NCBI GenBank assembly: GCA_037132275.1
Contig: JBAXPK010000010.1
Location: forward strand, 1 to 64,000
Length of the DNA stretch: 64,000 bases
Direction: 5' to 3'
Source: JAABPW01 sp037132275
Lineage (GTDB): Bacteria; Verrucomicrobiota; Kiritimatiellia; CAIKKV01; CAITUY01
Shown here: positions 59,701 through 64,000 of the stretch, piece after piece
How positions within the stretch are numbered: the stretch's first letter is position 1
Layout of the letters: the number at the start of each line of letters is the position of its first letter
The notes under the pieces: generated by a model
What the model was told of the DNA's origin: nothing
What the model saw: the letters and a program-made list of their open reading frames with translations, nothing else
Database searches by the model: none
Program-made: the position numbers and the translations under genes

Positions 59701-61605
59701 CCGGAACTGACCGGGGAATTGCGGGTGACGGCCGTGGCGTATAATCGCACGGCATTTGGTTCCACAAAAGAGCCCGTCACGGTGAAACGCCCGCTGGTTG
59801 TGCAGGCGGGGTTACCACGGTTTCTGGCGCCCGGCGACCGGTGCCGGATGTCGCTGGCGGTCTTCAACGAGACCGGTTCCGCCGTGGAGGCAAAATGGCG
59901 CGTGACCTGTGGCGGGCCGCTGAGGGCCGAAGCGGTGCAGGGCATGTTGCCGCTGAAAGCCGGCGGGGATGGCATGGCGCCGGTGATGCTAGTGGCCGGA
60001 GAAAAGCCCGGGAAGGCGCTCTGTACCGTTGAGGTGACGGCGGGAACGGAACGCTATGCTGAAACGTTTGAACTGGCGGTACGGCCCATCCTGGCCACGG
60101 AATCAAGGTCGGTCTTTGCCGCCGTTAAACCTGGCGACGAGGCGCGGATTACCGTTCCGGCCGGGTGGCTTGCGGGAACGGAGTATTATGAGGCCTGGGT
60201 CTCCGGGCAGCCGGATCTAAAGTTGAAGGGCGGACTCGATTGGCTTCTGCGCTATCCCTACGGCTGCTGCGAACAAACGGTGTCGTCGGCCTTCCCGCTG
60301 CTCTATCTGGCCGATCTCGTGGCGAGAACCCGGCCGCAGGGACTTGGAGAGGATACCGGTCACTTTGTGATGGCGGGAGTGTACAGGGTGTTATCCATGC
60401 AGGTGTCGTCGGGCGGCTTTTCCCTCTGGCCTGATTATCGGGAAGAGAACCCGTGGGCGAGTATTTACGCAACCCATTTTCTGGTTGAAGCGAAAAAGGC
60501 CGGGCACCCGGTGCCGGAAGACCGGTTGAATGCGGCGTTGGACTATTTGCGTGAATCCCTGGAGCGGCGCGATTCGGAGAATCGCGCCTATATCTGCCAG
60601 GTTCTGGCGCTGGCGGGCAGGCCGGAGCAGGGCTGGGTTAGCCGGCTTGTAGAGTCCGCCGGTGAGCTTTCGCCTGCGGATCGGGCCCATCTGGCGGCAG
60701 CCTTGCTGGCGGGCGGGAAACCTCGTGAAGCGGTGAGCCTGTTGAATGACCTGGGTGTGCCCGCCGGGACGGTGGAACGGGATGGGTATGGTAGCCGCAC
60801 AAGGGATATCGCCTTGGCCTTGTCGGCCTGGCTCGACATTGAGCCCGGCAACGAGATGGTGTTACGTCTGATCCGCGAACTGGAGGGACTGCGGGTGGCG
60901 GACAAAGGCTGGTGGGGAACGACGCAGGAGAATGCCCTGGCGCTGATGGCGCTCGGTAAATTTGCCCGATTGACCAAGCCCGACAAAACGCCCTTTGCCG
61001 GTGAGCTGATTCCCGCCGGATTGGCGGCTGTGCCGTTCCAGTCGGGTAAAGATATTCGCTGGGTATCCAAAGAACCCGGAACGGCGAAAGAGTTGCGCGT
61101 CGTCAATCGCGGCCCGGGAACCTGCTGGTACGGCGTTCGGATGGAAGGGGTTCCAGTGGCAGGCGACGTCAAACCCTACGATAAAGGAATTTCCGTGAGA
61201 CGGGAATTTCTCAAGCCGGATGGTTCGATTATGGCTGATATAGCGCTAAATCAAGGCGATTTGGTGGTGATAAAGCTGAGTCTTGATGCCCATGGCGAGG
61301 CGATGGAGAATCTGGTGATTGAGGATTTGCTCCCTGCGGGCTGGGAGGTGGAGAACCCGGCGCTGGCGACGTCCAAGACATTGGCGTGGGTTAAAGCGGA
61401 TACCGGGTGGTGCATCCACCGTGAATTGCGTGATGATCGGTTTCTGTTGTTTACCGGTGCGGTTTCTGGAAAAGTGGAGTATTACTACACGGTGCGTGCC
61501 GTGACGCCCGGTCGGTTTGTGCTGCCGCCGGTACGGGTTGAGGCCATGTATCGGCCAGAGATCGGAAGTCTGAACGGCGCCGGGGTGGTTGAGGTGGTCG
61601 AGTGA
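56749..61605 (+). CDS. Bacterial alpha-2-macroglobulin (YfhM-like protease trap)
   Basis: A 1618-residue exported protein. The N-terminus has a signal anchor (FVLALCFLLVNGWAVW) and, unlike YfhM of E. coli, no good lipobox. Macroglobulin beta domains follow (for example DRGVYRPGEAVHAKTLVRD near 395-415, MG3), then a bait-like region, an ANA/alpha domain with MAVDEGICLLTDF, and the thioester site GCCEQ with Cys1173 and Gln1176 in an alpha-alpha barrel (TED domain). The C-terminal domain (about 1420-1600) is the receptor-binding-like fold. It should trap attacking proteases in the periplasm or at the surface via the thioester. It is followed by a PliI-like gene and pbpC, matching the known YfhM-PBP1C pair. 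GAGGAG precedes the ATG. Confidence 0.95.
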   Translation: MTFSSCIKHRWFVLALCFLLVNGWAVWRLVGTPTGVNQRAEGYTNEAPRIEALRLMSASMASYNTISNGFMPREIDASSPSFEPAVAQINFGREVDVREAAGFVEVSPSVKWELGPYYGGCSISGDFQPGKTYAITFKKGFKAGDGTLLATNVTRQVVFPDRAPALSIAVEGSYLSPRGALNVPVVTMNIRQCEVALRQICPGNVVFYANDPGRRKVSYEGLTSPAVTNTVSLPESPNRENKFYVNLRTLAGAEPKGVYCLAVTYKGQDYWDRREGTHLVVVTDLGISAKVAGNGVWVWVNSLRTATPATNTEVVLYARNNQELGRGMTDGQGLIFLPLKENLAPELEPTLVTAAFDGDLSYLPLQHPTTGVSLESSEGAPYLGRGHEAYVFTDRGVYRPGEAVHAKTLVRDASLMPPTPFPLIFRVLKPDGKVYRDVPVMLDILGAAELAMELPAYLPTGRYAVQVVMPGSFAELGSQTISLEDFVPPQIVATLSNLPQRVTSSDTVNVAVSARHLFGRPAAGLPVSAEVYFSDVPFKPANWEGYGFGDSEKAATKKTTELGSTHLDGDGKQSFLLEAMGKLRPAGPIRAAACVTVRDSSGRAVSTTGITLVDAYPYYVGLKPARVGGHIKVGDPLSISVAVVKPDGTVTQPESPLLTTVERVEWNSVMKRRGGHYSWESERIKTKVGESGKITLKNGEGQFPVTVDRSGEYIVTVSDPFSGASTSLKLFAAAGDAEWVDWAKDKPAGVQLSFDRTDYLPGEKAKLAVKAPFIGSALLTVESDRVLERRVVNLTGNTAEFEVEVKPEYAPNVHCVISLIRPASAESVWSAHRAAGSAVLKVVSPGHRLDVSIEAPKIIRPQSQLAVKVKAADETGKAVAGAEVVVMAVDEGICLLTDFETPDPLAYFVRTRGLGVTLADLYSELMPVSEDTSDATVSHTGGDGGSLLRRRLNPIKASRFKPVALWKSGVITDVKGEATMVLDVPELTGELRVTAVAYNRTAFGSTKEPVTVKRPLVVQAGLPRFLAPGDRCRMSLAVFNETGSAVEAKWRVTCGGPLRAEAVQGMLPLKAGGDGMAPVMLVAGEKPGKALCTVEVTAGTERYAETFELAVRPILATESRSVFAAVKPGDEARITVPAGWLAGTEYYEAWVSGQPDLKLKGGLDWLLRYPYGCCEQTVSSAFPLLYLADLVARTRPQGLGEDTGHFVMAGVYRVLSMQVSSGGFSLWPDYREENPWASIYATHFLVEAKKAGHPVPEDRLNAALDYLRESLERRDSENRAYICQVLALAGRPEQGWVSRLVESAGELSPADRAHLAAALLAGGKPREAVSLLNDLGVPAGTVERDGYGSRTRDIALALSAWLDIEPGNEMVLRLIRELEGLRVADKGWWGTTQENALALMALGKFARLTKPDKTPFAGELIPAGLAAVPFQSGKDIRWVSKEPGTAKELRVVNRGPGTCWYGVRMEGVPVAGDVKPYDKGISVRREFLKPDGSIMADIALNQGDLVVIKLSLDAHGEAMENLVIEDLLPAGWEVENPALATSKTLAWVKADTGWCIHRELRDDRFLLFTGAVSGKVEYYYTVRAVTPGRFVLPPVRVEAMYRPEIGSLNGAGVVEVVE

Positions 61606-61630
61606 AACAGGAAATCGGGAGGAACGTGCG

Positions 61631-62332
61631 ATGAAGTTTTCAATAAGCAGGATACTGGTCGTTGGAATGGGTGCAGGCTTGCTGGTGCTGGCCACGGGTT
61701 GCAGTTCGCTGGGGCTTGGGGGCGCGGAAGCCCGAAACGACAAAAATCGCTTCATCAAGGCGGTGACATTGCCCCAGGGCGGCATGGTGGTGGTGGCCGA
61801 GGGGGATTGTGAGCCGCGCAGTCTGGGCAGCTATAGCGTCAGGCTGTATGGCGCGGAATCCCCGGAATTTCCATTCGACGATTACCGGGATGGTCTCGTT
61901 CGGGAACGGGAGAACGGGTTTATTGAAAATGTTCTCGCCAAGGATCTCGATGGTGACGGCCGTTCCGAGATTGCGGTGTTGATCCGCTGTGTGGGGTCGG
62001 GCCGATATCGTTCCGCGGATGCGTACCGGGTTTCGGGGAAGAAGCTGCAGCGGATGGCCTCGTTACGCGATATCAGACCGAATGTCGATGTTCTCGAACT
62101 TCTGGCATTTAAGGTCAATCCAGCCGAGGTGGGGACGCCCGCTTGGTATGAGGCGGTTGAAAAGGCTGTTGGTATCAAAGACGAAAAAGGACATGGACCA
62201 TCCCCGGGGTCATCGGAATGGATGACCGCAGTGGATGCGCGGCTTTTCCCGGATAAAGGCGCTGGTAAAGACAGCCTGGGTGTGGGTTCACGCAAGTGGC
62301 TGGAAGTGGTTCACATGGTTGTGTTCAGGTAA
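61631..62332 (+). CDS. PliI-like lysozyme inhibitor lipoprotein
   Basis: A 233-residue lipoprotein. ATG 61631 has GGGAGGAA before it; an in-frame ATG at 61589 lies inside the macroglobulin gene. The lipobox is LATGC (about residue 24). Residues about 40-150 match the PliI family of i-type lysozyme inhibitors: MVVVAEGDCEPRSLGSYSVRLYG, a FPFDDYRDGLVRERENGFIENVLAKDLDGDGRSEIAVLIRCVGSGRYRSADAYRV stretch (calcium-loop-like DLDGDGRSE). The last 80 residues (TPAWYEAVEKAVGI...) are an extension I do not know. It would protect peptidoglycan from invertebrate-type lysozyme (family knowledge; specificity not testable here). Confidence 0.75.
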   Translation: MKFSISRILVVGMGAGLLVLATGCSSLGLGGAEARNDKNRFIKAVTLPQGGMVVVAEGDCEPRSLGSYSVRLYGAESPEFPFDDYRDGLVRERENGFIENVLAKDLDGDGRSEIAVLIRCVGSGRYRSADAYRVSGKKLQRMASLRDIRPNVDVLELLAFKVNPAEVGTPAWYEAVEKAVGIKDEKGHGPSPGSSEWMTAVDARLFPDKGAGKDSLGVGSRKWLEVVHMVVFR

Positions 62333-62347
62333 GAATGTCCTGTCGGC

Positions 62348-64000
62348 ATGAATAAACCCTGGTTGCGGTGGGGCGGCGGCCTCGGGCTTGCCGGTGTGGT
62401 CTTGTTCGCAGGGTTATGGATTCTATTTCCCTTTCCCAGGCAGGAACTCGCCAGCTATCCGGCGGCAACAATCCTGCTCGACCTGGACGGCGTTCCGTTG
62501 CGGATGCGGCTGGGACCTCAGGATGCCGATTGTCGGTTGCAGTATCGCCCCGACGTGGAGAAAGACTGGATTTGCAAGGCGATTGTGGCGACGGAAGATC
62601 ATCGCTTCTGGAGTCACCCTGGTATCGACCCGCTGGCGCTGGCGCGGGCCATTGGCCAAAATATTATCGGGCGGAGGGTTGTTTCAGGCGCTTCGACGCT
62701 CAGTACGCAGGTGATCCGCCTGCTCCAACCCCGACGCCGAACCCTCGCGACGAAGGCGATTGAACTCTTCCGTGCCCTCCAGATGGAGCGGATATTAAGT
62801 AAGCAAGGCATCCTGGAGCAATACCTTAACCGTGCGCCGTTCGGGGCCAATCTAATCGGGGTGGAAGCGGCAAGCCGGCGGTATTTCGGTAAAGAACCGG
62901 GCGATCTCAGTCTGGCCGAGGCCGCATTGCTGGCCGGGATGCCTCAATCCCCTTCGCGATTGAGGCCGGATCGGTATCCTGGGCGGGCCCGAAAGCGGCA
63001 GGCCCAGGTGCTTGACCGAATGGTGGCCCTAGGCATGATCACCAGACCACAACTCGCCGATGCACTATCCCAGCCGATTGTGGTCAAGAAGGATGCCTAC
63101 CCGTTCCGTGCTCCCCATTTCTGCAATTTGCTCCTGGATGAAATAATGAATGGGTCGGTCCACATGACGACCGGTCGCGACAGTGCGGTGATCCAGACCA
63201 CACTGTCGCCAGCGTTACAACGACTGGCGGAGGAAACGTTAAGGCGGCACGGGGCGGCGCTTCGGCAGGACGCTATTTTCGGCGGGGCCATCGTCATTAT
63301 CGAGGTCAAGACCGGCGCCGTACGCGCCTTGGTGGGAGCGCCGGATTATCGGGACGATCCCCATGCGGGACAGGTGAACGGAGCCGCCGTATCCCGGTCC
63401 GCTGGCTCCACGTTAAAGCCATTTGCCTATGCGCTGGCCTTGGATCAAGGCCGGATCACACCGGCGACGATGATGGCCGATGTGCCCCGAACCTATAGGG
63501 ATTACACGCCCGCCAACTTTGATGGCGATTTTAATGGCTTGGTATCGGCGCGTGCCGCGCTGGTGATGTCGCTGAATATTCCCGCGCTCACGCTGGTGGA
63601 GCAGGAAGGCGTCACCGGGTTTCTGGCGCTACTCCACAGACTCGGGTTGGGCACGCTCACGAAGCGGGCCGCAGACTACGGGTTGGGACTGGCGCTGGGG
63701 AATGGGGCCGTACGCCTGATTGACCTGGCGAATGCCTATGCCGGTTTTGCACGCGGCGGGGAATGGCGGCCCTATCGATTGTGCGAGGGCAGTGGCCGGT
63801 CCGTCTCATCCCGCGTATTTTCGCCGGAGGCGGCCTGGCTGGTTGCAGAGATGCTCAGCGGTGATGAGCGGGCAGGGGATACGACCGGGCATCACGCCGA
63901 TGTGCGTTTGCCGAGAGTGGCCTGGAAAACCGGAACCTCCGCCGGGTTTCGTGATGCCTGGGTAGTGGCGTTTAATCCGGAGTATGTGGTCGGTGTCTGG
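62348..64000 (+). CDS. pbpC: Penicillin-binding protein 1C (3' end beyond window)
   Basis: The frame is open to the end of the window (551 codons). It has an N-terminal membrane anchor (GVVLFAGLWILF), a GT51 transglycosylase domain with the catalytic Glu in ATEDHRFWSHPGIDP and the QYLNRAPFG motif, and a transpeptidase domain with SAGSTLKPF (Ser-x-x-Lys), SLNIPA (SxN) and KTGTSAGFRDAW (KTG). The order and the short form with no long loop match PBP1C. It starts 15 bp after the PliI-like stop, so the three genes form one operon. In E. coli PBP1C sits beside the macroglobulin gene; the idea is repair of the wall after lysis attack. No clear ribosome site precedes the ATG. Confidence 0.93.
   Translation, partial: MNKPWLRWGGGLGLAGVVLFAGLWILFPFPRQELASYPAATILLDLDGVPLRMRLGPQDADCRLQYRPDVEKDWICKAIVATEDHRFWSHPGIDPLALARAIGQNIIGRRVVSGASTLSTQVIRLLQPRRRTLATKAIELFRALQMERILSKQGILEQYLNRAPFGANLIGVEAASRRYFGKEPGDLSLAEAALLAGMPQSPSRLRPDRYPGRARKRQAQVLDRMVALGMITRPQLADALSQPIVVKKDAYPFRAPHFCNLLLDEIMNGSVHMTTGRDSAVIQTTLSPALQRLAEETLRRHGAALRQDAIFGGAIVIIEVKTGAVRALVGAPDYRDDPHAGQVNGAAVSRSAGSTLKPFAYALALDQGRITPATMMADVPRTYRDYTPANFDGDFNGLVSARAALVMSLNIPALTLVEQEGVTGFLALLHRLGLGTLTKRAADYGLGLALGNGAVRLIDLANAYAGFARGGEWRPYRLCEGSGRSVSSRVFSPEAAWLVAEMLSGDERAGDTTGHHADVRLPRVAWKTGTSAGFRDAWVVAFNPEYVVGVW

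Noticed and set aside
59337..59975. Open frame of 212 codons on the minus strand
   Set aside because: Antisense of the macroglobulin gene in a GC-rich stretch; no ribosome site and no domain.
1..64000. CRISPR array, insertion sequence, prophage or integron
   Set aside because: No regularly spaced repeats, no transposase or integrase frame and no attachment site was seen; the only accessory-like element is the vapBC pair.

Overview
The window looks like a chromosomal segment of a Gram-negative bacterium of the PVC group, most likely Kiritimatiellota, Lentisphaerota or a neighbouring Verrucomicrobiota lineage (inference). The main reasons are G-type pilins ending in Cys-rich GGT motifs, large secreted proteins that combine calcium-loop, LamG and NHL repeats with a common C-terminal module, many PAS/TPR proteins, a CAAX-protease-like exosortase-associated protein, and McsAB-ClpC in an organism with an outer-membrane secretin and a PBP1C. 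No phylogenetic marker was compared, so the assignment is moderate at best.

Layout. 1-3.9 kb: the end of a PAS histidine kinase, an HPr-like phosphocarrier, a sigma-54-dependent NtrC/PilR-type response regulator, and two tandem type IV pilin genes, each behind a sigma-54 promoter. 4-7.2 kb (minus): a GT-C/TPR membrane protein and a PAS protein with a kinase dimerisation helix but no ATPase domain. 7.2-11.6 kb (minus): a minor-pilin operon (PilV-, PilW-, PilX-like) followed by secreted proteins with a DUF1566 domain and ENIGW repeats. It also has a sigma-54 promoter. 11.9-23.2 kb (plus): pilM-N-O-P, a lipoprotein, a gene for a protein of about 1992 residues, and the secretin pilQ. Together 1-23 kb form a type IV pilus / type II-like secretion locus with its probable regulator.

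23.2-31.3 kb: a ThiF/MoeB-like enzyme, purB, purM, then envelope genes (PTPS-related membrane protein, family 9 glycosyltransferase, CAAX-protease-like protein). 31.3-38.6 kb: DUF2851, a TGS-type uridine kinase-like protein, an MshEN-domain protein without its ATPase, and a minus operon of ABC ATPase, permease, TPR protein and GspB-like protein. 38.7-41.2 kb: a PurH form without the IMP cyclohydrolase domain, and a secreted protein. 41.5-45.6 kb: mcsA-mcsB-clpC, the arginine-phosphorylation protein quality-control system, without ctsR.

45.6-52.5 kb: a housekeeping run of ffh (frame broken at a G9 run), rpsP, a KH-domain gene, trmD, rplS, rnhB, yraN, tRNA-Glu, pyrH, frr, a tail-anchored repeat protein and trxA. 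52.5-56.6 kb (minus): a ComM/YifB ATPase, a VapBC-type toxin-antitoxin pair and a PAS sensor kinase of the NarL-partner type. 56.7-64 kb: bacterial alpha-2-macroglobulin, a PliI-like lysozyme-inhibitor lipoprotein and the start of pbpC. This probable envelope-defence operon would trap proteases, block lysozyme and repair the wall.

The most notable observations are the sigma-54 pilin regulon, the giant multidomain protein inserted between pilP and pilQ, the macroglobulin-PliI-PBP1C operon, the frame break in ffh, and a C-terminal module shared by three secreted proteins.
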